Of a DNA stretch of 19,370 nt, positions 13,825-19,370 are shown one piece after another. The DNA lies in contig CAYPOY010000070.1 in NCBI GenBank assembly GCA_964412395.1, positions 1 to 19,370 of the forward strand. Direction: 5' to 3'. The position numbers were made by a program, and so were the translations under genes. Position 1 is the stretch's first letter. Each line of letters begins with the position of its first letter. The notes beneath the pieces are model-generated. The model searched no databases, was not told the DNA's origin, and saw nothing but the letters and a program-made list of their open reading frames with translations. The DNA is from CAYPOY01 sp964412395 (lineage in GTDB: Bacteria; Chloroflexota; Anaerolineae; B4-G1).

Positions 13825-14304
13825 CTACCATTCCAATGACCAGTCGAAACCGGGGAAGTGCTGCCAGCGCCAGACCAGGTCGCGCTGTGCCCGCTCCCGG
13901 CGCAGTCCTTGCTTTTCGATCAACCGTCTCAGGTCAGCCAGGTGCTCCGCTACGTACCCATCTGAGTCGTGGAGAACGATACCGTCCAGGGCAACGTCAA
14001 GAAACAAACTCGTCAGGTACGCCTCGAACTCCTCCGGCGTCTTGGCCAGAATAGCCACTCGCCCCCGCCAGGCGACCGGCAACATGCTTTTCAGCCAAAG
14101 GTGTCGCTTGAGGGTCCTTTCAGGCAAGTGGTGGGCGATGACCAGCAAGTCCCAGTCACTTGTTTCGTCTGCCTCACCCCGCGCGCGCGATCCAAAAAGG
14201 ATGGCGGCGACCAGGTTGTCGCCCAATCCCTGCTTCAGTGCAGCGACCACCTCCGCCAGCAATGGCGTGTCACGGTTCTCGGCCGGTACTTTCAGAGTGA
14301 CCAT
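13825..14304 (-). CDS. MNT-type nucleotidyltransferase
   Basis: A 159-aa protein with a minimal nucleotidyltransferase domain. ILFGSRARGEADETSDWDLL at residues 35-54 contains the signature G-S-R-A-R-G and the catalytic D-x-D (Asp50, Asp52). The remaining helical part is typical of the slightly larger MNT proteins. In MNT-HEPN pairs (MntA type) the enzyme adds AMP to a HEPN ribonuclease toxin and silences it. No HEPN gene is next to it: the downstream gene is the RQC-like protein, and upstream lies about 300 bases of non-coding DNA. It is therefore an orphan or has another target. The ATG at 14304 has only a weak purine-rich site upstream. A -10-like TATAAT lies about 95 bases upstream. Confidence 0.8.
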   Translation of the reverse strand: MVTLKVPAENRDTPLLAEVVAALKQGLGDNLVAAILFGSRARGEADETSDWDLLVIAHHLPERTLKRHLWLKSMLPVAWRGRVAILAKTPEEFEAYLTSLFLDVALDGIVLHDSDGYVAEHLADLRRLIEKQGLRRERAQRDLVWRWQHFPGFDWSLEW

Positions 14305-14399
14305 GCCACCAGTTCATCTTTCCAGGTCTGGTGCACTGCTTTGGGCGCTTGTAGGGGGCACCGTGCATTCCTTTTATCGCCTGGCCTCAGTATAAGGAC

Positions 14400-14405
14400 A
14401 TTATA
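14400..14405 (-). promoter_or_regulatory. -10 element candidate for the MNT gene
   Basis: The minus strand reads GAG-TATAAT-GTCC, a perfect -10 hexamer. No good -35 lies 16-18 bases upstream. The hexamer falls in a small inverted repeat that could be an operator. It would drive the MNT gene and possibly the RQC-like and cas6 genes after it. Confidence 0.3.
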
Positions 14406-14439
14406 CTCCAGGCGTGACGAAAACGGAAGGCAGTGGGAG

Positions 14440-14473
14440 AGAAACCGGGTTTTTTCCGAAAAACCCGGTTTCT
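14440..14473. repeat. 34-bp palindrome (AGAAACCGGG type), copy 2
   Basis: Same arms as the element at 13092-13125 but with loop TCCG, the reverse complement of the loop there. CAGTGGGAG again precedes it. The two copies bracket the MNT and RQC-like genes. Confidence 0.85.
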
Positions 14474-14608
14474 TATATTTCTTCGCAGACAGAGCTAGCC
14501 GCTCAACTCGGGACAGACCCGGTTGGCGGCGCCCCCTGTTCGCGCGTGTTGCGACTACGCTTCCCCTCACTTTCAGTCCTCTACCTGGTTCTGTACTTCG
14601 TCGTGCCC

Positions 14609-15394
14609 TTAACCTGAGCGTCGGATTCTCCGCGTCTGGCCCATACCGTGAGTCGTCTTGCGCCCCGTGCCGCAGAACTCGGCGTAGTCGGCCAGGGCGT
14701 TTAGTTGCCGTAGTATCTCCTCCCCCAATTTTCTCGCCTTCACTACCCGCAGGGTAACCCTTCCCACAAAGCCCATCTGCTTCCCGTATCCCAGGTCCGT
14801 CACCTCCGTGCGCAGGTCGTAGCCGGAGACGGCCACGTGCACCTGGGCCACATCCACCAGCGCCACGTTGATGCATAGATCAGGCGGCGCGTACTGGCTC
14901 CAGCGGGAGAGCCAGGAACGGACTATCGAACGGGGCTCTGGCAGCGGCGAGTCCAGGTCACCAGCCCGGAAGCAGGTGGGTGTCAAGAAACGTAGCGCGA
15001 TACGCGTGCCAGCGGAGGCCCCCTCCAGCAGCTCCGCATAGGACCGGTGGTGTACTTCCAGTCTCTCCAGCGCCAGCGGGACAGTGTGGCCCATCAAATC
15101 AGCGAAGGGGCGGGCCTGTAGCCCAGCCCGGAAGGGCTCCCACAGGTCGTCTTCGAGCAGCGCCACCCGCAGCGCCCAGCCGTGTCCTGAGCCTGTCAAA
15201 GGACCGTTCCCTCCGTGCCTTGTGAACGGCGAAAGGGTGAAGGGCTTGCGCACTGGCTGGCGGTGCAGGTCGTCGGCTAGGTTCGCGTCAGCGGCGGCGA
15301 ACCAGGCGTAGAGGTTGGCATGGAGGGTGCGGTGGAGTTGGGGGGGAGGGATTTCGTTCTCCCATTGCAAGGGCAAGGTGATAAGATGAGGCAT
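14609..15394 (-). CDS. cas6: Cas6 CRISPR RNA endonuclease, copy 2
   Basis: A 261-aa Cas6 related to copy 1. It shares PPPQLHRTLHANLYAWF near the start, RQPVRKPFTLS, ALLEDDLWEPF and the same glycine-rich end AEFCGTGRKTTHGMGQTRR. Relative to copy 1 it has about nine extra residues (around GPLTGSGHG) that coincide with a REP-like sequence at 15180-15206, an in-frame insertion in an otherwise conserved region. The reading frame is open to 15550, but ATG 15394 is preferred: GGAGAG lies 10 bases upstream, similarity to copy 1 starts there, and the extension is not protein-like. It lies about 195 bases after the CARF-nuclease gene. Two Cas6 enzymes usually mean two repeat types or subfunctionalisation; which repeats they cut cannot be seen here. 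Confidence 0.88.
   Translation of the reverse strand: MPHLITLPLQWENEIPPPQLHRTLHANLYAWFAAADANLADDLHRQPVRKPFTLSPFTRHGGNGPLTGSGHGWALRVALLEDDLWEPFRAGLQARPFADLMGHTVPLALERLEVHHRSYAELLEGASAGTRIALRFLTPTCFRAGDLDSPLPEPRSIVRSWLSRWSQYAPPDLCINVALVDVAQVHVAVSGYDLRTEVTDLGYGKQMGFVGRVTLRVVKARKLGEEILRQLNALADYAEFCGTGRKTTHGMGQTRRIRRSG
14622..14709 (-). repeat. 88-bp near-identical Cas6 3' end, copy B
   Basis: Partner of 12308-12395, with two mismatches seen by eye. The identity stops abruptly at the codons upstream of the conserved QLNALADYAEF segment. Confidence 0.85.
15180..15206. repeat. REP-like element inside cas6 copy 2
   Basis: The stretch contains GTCCTGAGCCTGTCAAAGGA, a close match to the widespread REP motif built on TTCGACAGGCTCAGGA. 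Its ends GTCC and GGAC are complementary. It accounts for about nine residues that cas6 copy 1 lacks. Confidence 0.7.
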
Positions 15395-15484
15395 TGGGTC
15401 AACTCTCCAAGGGTCTAATTCAGTGCCAGAACACTTCAGAGACATGGAAAAATAAAGTGTCCCAACCTGCCCAAGCCCACACCG

Positions 15485-15533
15485 CCATATGTAGCGAAAA
15501 AGGGCAAAACCGGCCTGTTTTCCCTGCATATGG
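15485..15533. other. Composite imperfect hairpin upstream of cas6 copy 2
   Basis: Outer arms CCATATG (15485-15491) and CATATGG (15527-15533) enclose inner arms AGGGCAAAAC (15501-15510) and GTTTTCCCT (15517-15525), which pair with one bulged C. It lies in the 195-base gap between the CARF-nuclease and cas6 genes. Its role is unknown: a regulatory RNA hairpin, a solitary repeat or an operator are all possible. Confidence 0.4.
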
Positions 15534-15589
15534 GTGTCTTTTCGAGGCAAGACAGTAACGACTGGGGATGATTATTTTTTCCGAGTCCC

Positions 15590-16585
15590 TCACTTGATGG
15601 GCTGCACGCTGTCCACTTCCCAATCAGCCCGCTCTCGCCAGTTGCGAGGCAAACGGGCTTGGTATAGTTCGATCCCGTACTCGGCAGCCTTCCCCGCCTC
15701 CTCTACTGTCTCGGCAATAGTGACGATCCAGGCTTTGACCCTTTCGGGATGGTCGGCACTCAGTTTCTCGATCACCTTTTGCCTCTTGCGCGCCAACCGG
15801 GTGATCCATTCGGTCCGAACTGGCTCATCGCGCAACTTACATTCGCACAGCAAGATTTCGGTATGACCGTCAACCGGTCGAGTAGCCAAGATGTCTACCT
15901 CTCCTAGACCTTCACCGTGCAGGTAATCGGGATAGAACTTGTGCTTTATCTGAGTGTAGAGTGCAGCGAGTTGAGTGGTCAGATAGGCACCTACGGCGAA
16001 CTCAAAGATGCGGGATTGCCAGGGCGTGGGGTCTATCCCTTTTTCGCCAAGGGACAGGAAGGGAATTTCCACCAGGCCAATCCTGCCTGCTGGCGGTTTG
16101 AGGTAGAAGCGGCGCTTGTTGGTGGGTTTCCTGAGCAGAACGGCAATACTGCCCTCCCGCTCAATCTCTTCATCCACATAGACGTGGAAGACTTTAGTCG
16201 GTTTGCAAACCTGGGCAGCCATCGCTGCCGCCGCGATCATGCTTTTGCGCCCCCCGGTCAGGCTCAGGTAAACCCGGTGGCCCGCGTCCAGATTGGTCCG
16301 CAGAAGCTCAAGCATGATCTTGCGGAAGCGATAGACATCGGCAATCCCCCGGACCTCATTGCTGGGGATAGCGCGCCGTTCTTGATATCGAATGGTCACG
16401 CCCAGTTCCCGTCTGGCTCGCTCCAGTTCGGCCTCGATTTCCCGCTCGCACAGCCTGGTCAGGTCGCTGGTAGTGGATACGGTGATGATGCTGTCCATAT
16501 CGCCATAGTCCCCGTCCCGCAGCGCATAATACGCGCCGGTCACCACACCGGGGGCCAGGCCAAGGGAGGAGATGAGGATGTTCAT
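15590..16585 (-). CDS. CARF-PD-(D/E)XK nuclease (Can2/Card1-like)
   Basis: A 331-aa two-domain effector. Residues 1-150 form a CARF domain: ILISSLGLAPGVV at 3-15 and VYLSLTGGRKSMIAAAAM at 105-122, where TGGRKSM is the ligand-site motif. Residues 190-310 form a restriction-endonuclease-like domain: GEGLGEVDILA ending in Asp231, then LLCECKL with Glu248 and Lys250, giving a complete D-ExK active site. The architecture is that of the Can1/Can2/Card1 group, DNA or RNA nucleases switched on by cyclic oligoadenylate from Cas10; it is slightly shorter than typical Card1. The start at 16585 has AGGAGG six bases upstream. It follows the AlbA_2 gene by 12 bases with its ribosome binding site directly after that stop codon, so the two are co-expressed and may be functional partners. 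Confidence 0.85.
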   Translation of the reverse strand: MNILISSLGLAPGVVTGAYYALRDGDYGDMDSIITVSTTSDLTRLCEREIEAELERARRELGVTIRYQERRAIPSNEVRGIADVYRFRKIMLELLRTNLDAGHRVYLSLTGGRKSMIAAAAMAAQVCKPTKVFHVYVDEEIEREGSIAVLLRKPTNKRRFYLKPPAGRIGLVEIPFLSLGEKGIDPTPWQSRIFEFAVGAYLTTQLAALYTQIKHKFYPDYLHGEGLGEVDILATRPVDGHTEILLCECKLRDEPVRTEWITRLARKRQKVIEKLSADHPERVKAWIVTIAETVEEAGKAAEYGIELYQARLPRNWRERADWEVDSVQPIK

Positions 16586-16597
16586 AGCAGCCTCCTG

Positions 16598-18499
16598 TCA
16601 CAACCACATCTTCTTCTTTGAACGATACCATTCGTCAACCCAAGGATCATCTGCCACACGGCAACTCGTGCCCACCCTGACGTAGACGAGTTGACTGACA
16701 CGGCACAGTTGATTCTCGCCCATCGGGAACACAGCTACCACAAGCACCTTGCCCTCCTCCAATTCCAAGTCTACGGCGTCGAAAACTTGGGGCGCGCAAG
16801 TAACCGCGGGCCAACACGCGTGTGCATCCCGACTGGAACCCTTCGCCACGCCTGCAATGATGTCCAGGATATACTTCAGACCCCACCTCTCTCCCATCTG
16901 TTCCTGTTTCTCTCTCGAAGCTCCCAACTCTTCTCGCATCTCCCGCGCTCTTTCGATGTCCTTTGGCTTATCTTTGTCCGGGATTCCAAATATGAGGATG
17001 CCTCCTTTCGTATTTGCCAATGCTGTCATTTCTTGTGCGATCTTGCCGCGGTCAACCTCTCCACTCCGACTGGGATCCCGACAGGTGGCCTTGAATTCGA
17101 TCATATCGGTCTCGCCCTGTTGAACGGTCTCGAAGAGCCTGTCTCGATCAACACGACCTGCGAGGGGAATGCCCAGTTTCTCCAGCGGGGAAGCAACGGG
17201 CGGTGCCATGAATATCACTCTTTGGGCGCCTGAGCGCTTTAATATCTTCCGACACCTCTCAAACTTGTCGAAAAGCGTGCGCAGTTCGGCATCATCCATC
17301 TGTTTTCGGATCGGTAGGTCGTTTCTGATGATGAAATCCTGGTGTCTCCCCTCCACAGGTATCACAACTGGCGACCGTCCACTCCGGCGGAAAAGGTAAA
17401 AGTCGCGTTGCGGCTGAAATGCAATGTCCTTTCTCAGAATACCCCATTCGCCGTTTTCGTCCAGGTAATCTATTCGGACGCGTCCATCTTCATCCTGCCT
17501 GTATGCTTTCAAAGCTACAACGAGGGGGAAAGCAGCACGGTATTCCTCTTGCAAGTCCAGGAGATGTGCTACCATCCTCCTCAAGACGTACTGGCTTATG
17601 GGCGGAATCTCCTCCGGCTTGAAAGCAGCGCCAGTGCTCAGCTTAAGTGGTTCTTTAATCTCGGCGCAGAGTCGTTGCAGATTGTCTATTAAGCCCCGTT
17701 TCAAGACAATGGTCTCGCTGAATTCCTTCCAGCTAAACTTGTCCACAAGCTCAACAAGTTCCCCTAATGAGCGGCTCTCCAGATACCTCCGTGGTTGACG
17801 AACATTGGTTTTGAGTTCTGTAACCAGTGCGAGGGCATCTCCAAAGGCATATTGACTGTAGAACGACAACAGCATCTTGAGAAGCCTTTTGTAGCCTTTC
17901 CAAACGAGGATGGCATTGTCCCGAACCACCCGCACGGTCTCAGCGTCAATGCATTCGACATCCGCTTGTGTCAGGAGTGTATCTCGAGCCCTCTCGAATT
18001 CGCTACAGATGTACCTGAACCCCCATTTAGGCTGGTATGGCTCACCGAAACCAAGGCATAGCAAGATTGACCGCACCTTTTCCGCGTCAGTGACTTTTCC
18101 TCCCTTCCCAACACCTCGCGTCGGTGGTGACACTACCTCCATCCTTTCGAAATACCGCCAGAGGAAAGTCAGGTACTCACCGCGCAAGACATCAATTATC
18201 CTTCTGGGCAAGAACTCCCGTTCCTTATCGCATTGCAACAAAAGCCATTTCTTGACTCTCTCAAGCGGCACACTGGATTCCGCTTCCCCGAACGGATAAG
18301 GCCCTAAGGTGCCTTCCAAGAGGTCTCCGCCGTCAATCTGGACGCGATATTCCTCGTGATAATGCTGCAAGATCAGTGCCAGCAAGTCGTAAGCTGTGTC
18401 TACACCGCTCGCTCCTTCGACTGCCCGTCTGTCTCGTTCATCCAGAATTCTATTAGCCAGCCGGTTAAAGCCTTGGAAAAGGTCTTCTTCGCCGTCCAT
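16598..18499 (-). CDS. Large protein with C-terminal Schlafen AlbA_2 domain
   Basis: A 633-aa protein. The C-terminal part (from about residue 462) is a Schlafen-type AlbA_2 domain: GETDMIEFKAT, then IAQEMTALANTKGGILIFGI, then VVAVFPMGENQLCRV and a YVRVGTSCRVAD end. The E-F-K pattern and N-T-K-G-G are family hallmarks; AlbA_2 domains bind nucleic acid, and some Schlafen proteins cut tRNA. The first 455 residues match no family I recognise: mostly helical, with a predicted beta region near 340-400. ATG 18499 is chosen over the TTG at 18529 because GAAGGTG lies eight bases before it. Base composition looks more AT-rich than neighbouring genes, perhaps from separate acquisition. The CARF-nuclease gene starts 12 bases after its stop. 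It may be a core component or a regulator of that nuclease; this is inference. Confidence 0.72.
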   Translation of the reverse strand: MDGEEDLFQGFNRLANRILDERDRRAVEGASGVDTAYDLLALILQHYHEEYRVQIDGGDLLEGTLGPYPFGEAESSVPLERVKKWLLLQCDKEREFLPRRIIDVLRGEYLTFLWRYFERMEVVSPPTRGVGKGGKVTDAEKVRSILLCLGFGEPYQPKWGFRYICSEFERARDTLLTQADVECIDAETVRVVRDNAILVWKGYKRLLKMLLSFYSQYAFGDALALVTELKTNVRQPRRYLESRSLGELVELVDKFSWKEFSETIVLKRGLIDNLQRLCAEIKEPLKLSTGAAFKPEEIPPISQYVLRRMVAHLLDLQEEYRAAFPLVVALKAYRQDEDGRVRIDYLDENGEWGILRKDIAFQPQRDFYLFRRSGRSPVVIPVEGRHQDFIIRNDLPIRKQMDDAELRTLFDKFERCRKILKRSGAQRVIFMAPPVASPLEKLGIPLAGRVDRDRLFETVQQGETDMIEFKATCRDPSRSGEVDRGKIAQEMTALANTKGGILIFGIPDKDKPKDIERAREMREELGASREKQEQMGERWGLKYILDIIAGVAKGSSRDAHACWPAVTCAPQVFDAVDLELEEGKVLVVAVFPMGENQLCRVSQLVYVRVGTSCRVADDPWVDEWYRSKKKMWL

Positions 18500-18560
18500 A
18501 GCCACGTCACCTTCTTGGGAGGCAAACAAGGTGTGAAGATAACCCGGTTGTATCTGTACC

Positions 18561-18902
18561 TCACCGTCGCCGGGCCGTGCGGCGAGGCCTCTCCCCCGCT
18601 TCGGCCTCGTAGTACGTCATCAGCCGGAATGCCCAACTCACGATCCGGAGCGCTCGCTCATTATCCGCTCCAGCTAGATACCGCCGGCAGGTGCGGTGGA
18701 TGCGCTCAAAGTAACCCCGCGTTCGCCCGCTACGGATATACTCCGAGCGCGGCAGGCGCTCCAAAAGCTTCAGGAACTTCTCCTTGTCCTTGTGCAACCG
18801 GAAGAAGGTCACTGCCTTGCCCAACTCATTGCGGTCCACGTCCACTGCTAACTCCCGGGCGATGGCGTGGGCCCTATCCCAATCCTGTGCGGTCAGTTCC
18901 AT
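18561..18902 (-). CDS. Small helical protein of unknown function, 113 aa
   Basis: Not assigned to a family. The protein looks all-helical and basic: MELTAQDWDRAHAIARELAV, then NELGKAVTFFRLHKDKEKFL, then YIRSGRTRGYFERIHRTCRR, then LRIVSWAFRLMTYYEAE. The general look (helices, Arg-rich centre, aromatic end) resembles small subunits of type III CRISPR complexes such as Csm2, but no diagnostic motif supports that and I would not name it so. ATG 18902 is preferred over the GTG at 18944 because a GGGAGGGAGGAG site lies directly upstream. It precedes the AlbA_2 gene by 61 bases on the same strand and is probably co-transcribed. A divergent promoter for a structured RNA lies just upstream of its start. 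Confidence 0.65.
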   Translation of the reverse strand: MELTAQDWDRAHAIARELAVDVDRNELGKAVTFFRLHKDKEKFLKLLERLPRSEYIRSGRTRGYFERIHRTCRRYLAGADNERALRIVSWAFRLMTYYEAEAGERPRRTARRR

Positions 18903-18934
18903 CGTCGCTCCTCCCTCCCGCAGCCCGCGGCTTC

Positions 18935-18963
18935 TTGACACCAACGGGCTTCTGTGCTACAAT
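18935..18963 (+). promoter_or_regulatory. Consensus sigma-70 promoter for a small RNA
   Basis: TTGACA (18935-18940), exactly 17 bases, then TACAAT (18958-18963). It faces right, towards a structured segment and not towards any plus-strand gene. The -10 overlaps the inverted repeat CTACAA/TTGTAG. Confidence 0.65.
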
Positions 18964-18969
18964 AAAGTT

Positions 18970-19066
18970 GTAGACAAACCGGCTTGCCGGTTTTCTCCCG
19001 CCCAGCGAAGAGCCGCCGGACGGCGGCCTGCTTGGAGAGGCTCCAGGCTAGCTGGGCGGGTTTTCG
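18970..19066 (+). ncRNA. Structured small RNA candidate beside a DUF3800 gene
   Basis: Downstream of a consensus promoter comes a hairpin with eight-base arms AAACCGGC/GCCGGTTT (18976-18993), then a three-way junction. Its outer stem is CCCGCCCAGC (18997-19006) with GCTGGGCGGG (19051-19060), enclosing GCCGCC/GGCGGC (19012-19027) and CTTGGAG/CTCCAGG (19031-19047). TTTT follows the outer stem as in an intrinsic terminator. No ORF fits the plus strand. The RNA would overlap the last codons of the DUF3800 gene in antisense. Comparative work (Weinberg and colleagues, 2017) described several DUF3800 RNA motifs near genes of this family; membership of any one is not tested here. Confidence 0.55.
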
Positions 19067-19370
19067 TCGCACACGTACTCCCACAGCATTACTTTCCCCC
19101 GGATTGGCCTGTACCAATTATGGTCCCCTGTCCTCATGCTCCGCAGGATAGCGCCGGCCACCATGTCGGCCACCTGGAGTGCGTTCTCGCCTCGCGAACG
19201 CCTGGCAGCGATTCTCTTGATGTTTCCCATCTTGCCGCTCGCCTTCAATTGTCTCCTGAGCATCCGGACGGTCTTCTCCACACCATCGAACTGATCCAGA
19301 ATCAGAGTCGTTTGACCTAACCTGGACAAGCCAGAACCAAAAGGGTTTTGACTTGTGCTAAACAAGGTGA
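19048..19370 (-). CDS. DUF3800 protein, C-terminal part only
   Basis: About 107 residues are visible and the frame is open to the right edge, so the N-terminal half lies outside the window; the TTG at 19365 is not a credible start. The visible part fits the end of DUF3800 (PF12686): TLILDQFDGVEKTVRMLRRQ, a strand and helix, then the ending S-R-G-E-N-x-x-QVADMVAGAI with the conserved Q-x-A-D, and a final aromatic stretch YRPIRGKVMLWEY. DUF3800 proteins are thought to adopt an RNase H-like fold and have no established function; the conserved Asp of QVAD is a plausible catalytic residue. The gene converges with the structured RNA candidate, whose outer stem covers its last codons. The hairpin at 18976-18993, read on this strand, could end its transcription. 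Confidence 0.75.
   Translation of the reverse strand, partial: TLFSTSQNPFGSGLSRLGQTTLILDQFDGVEKTVRMLRRQLKASGKMGNIKRIAARRSRGENALQVADMVAGAILRSMRTGDHNWYRPIRGKVMLWEYVCDENPPS

Larger units (their letters stand above)
14305..14608. other. Non-coding gap upstream of the MNT gene
   Basis: No gene is supported here. The gap contains a 34-bp palindrome (14440-14473), an AT-rich inverted repeat AGTATAA/TTATACT (14389-14407) inside an outer GCCT/AGGC pair, and a perfect TATAAT on the minus strand (14400-14405). ORFs crossing it are Arg- and Gly-rich with no family look. Confidence 0.6.

Noticed and set aside
13092..14473. Two palindromes as CRISPR repeats recognised by the Cas6 enzymes
   Set aside because: Only two copies, more than 1.3 kb apart with genes between them and in opposite orientation.
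14292..14876. 194-aa minus-strand ORF as a HEPN partner for the MNT gene
   Set aside because: It overlaps cas6 copy 2 out of frame, is Arg/Gly-rich and lacks the R-x4-6-H HEPN motif.
15395..15550. 52-residue N-terminal extension of cas6 copy 2
   Set aside because: Not similar to copy 1, low-complexity and Trp/Cys-rich, no ribosome binding site at 15550; the ATG at 15394 has one.
16598..18499. Schlafen tRNA nuclease assignment for the whole 633-aa protein
   Set aside because: Only the C-terminal AlbA_2 part is recognisable and catalytic residues cannot be confirmed by eye.
18561..18902. Naming the 113-aa protein Csm2
   Set aside because: Only the size and helical look agree; no other Csm gene is present.

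Overview
The window looks like accessory DNA from a Chloroflexota (Anaerolineae-like) genome. This rests on high GC, abundant 7-bp tandem repeats and REP-like palindromes (some inside reading frames), a Tubulin_2-type protein and archaeal-type DUF234 ATPase, and type III CRISPR accessory genes. The phylum is inferred from style and gene content, not from a marker gene. Almost every gene is on the minus strand, so the biological order runs from high to low coordinates.

Right part (19370 to 12301): the 3' end of a DUF3800 gene enters from the right edge. Facing it on the plus strand is a consensus promoter followed by a strongly structured small-RNA candidate. Then come a 113-aa helical protein of unknown function, a 633-aa protein ending in a Schlafen-type AlbA_2 domain, a CARF protein fused to a PD-(D/E)XK nuclease, a Cas6, an orphan MNT-type nucleotidyltransferase, an RQC-like winged-helix protein whose 5' end appears frameshifted at a C8 run, and a second Cas6. 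The two Cas6 genes share an almost identical 88-bp 3' end although the rest has diverged.

Middle part (12227 to 8470): one well-defined operon starts at a TTGACA-N17-TATACT promoter with a dyad over the -10 and ends at a hairpin plus T-rich tract. It encodes an archaeal-type ATPase (DUF234), a Csx15-like putative ring nuclease, a two-TM CARF protein, and a CARF protein (NE0113 type) with a C-terminal LuxR-like HTH. This looks like a cyclic-oligoadenylate response module with nuclease, membrane effector, transcriptional sensor and signal-removal enzyme. Cas10, the backbone Cas proteins, Cas1/Cas2 and a CRISPR array are all absent from the window, so the signal must be made outside it.

Left part (8420 to 303): a membrane-anchored VWA protein with a cytoplasmic FHA-like end, a 934-aa tubulin/FtsZ-like protein with intact GTP-binding signatures, and a 737-aa protein. 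By eye the 737-aa protein aligns with the tubulin-like protein along its length but has lost the glycine-rich signatures. The three look like one system: a membrane sensor plus an active/inactive tubulin-like pair. A hicB-hicA toxin-antitoxin pair sits on the opposite strand between the two tubulin-like genes, preceded by a hairpin-rich segment with a 9-bp direct repeat at its flanks. Heptamer arrays supply the stop codons of the VWA and 737-aa genes, and a 45-bp tandem array fills the first 240 bases.

All family assignments are by eye; no searches were run.
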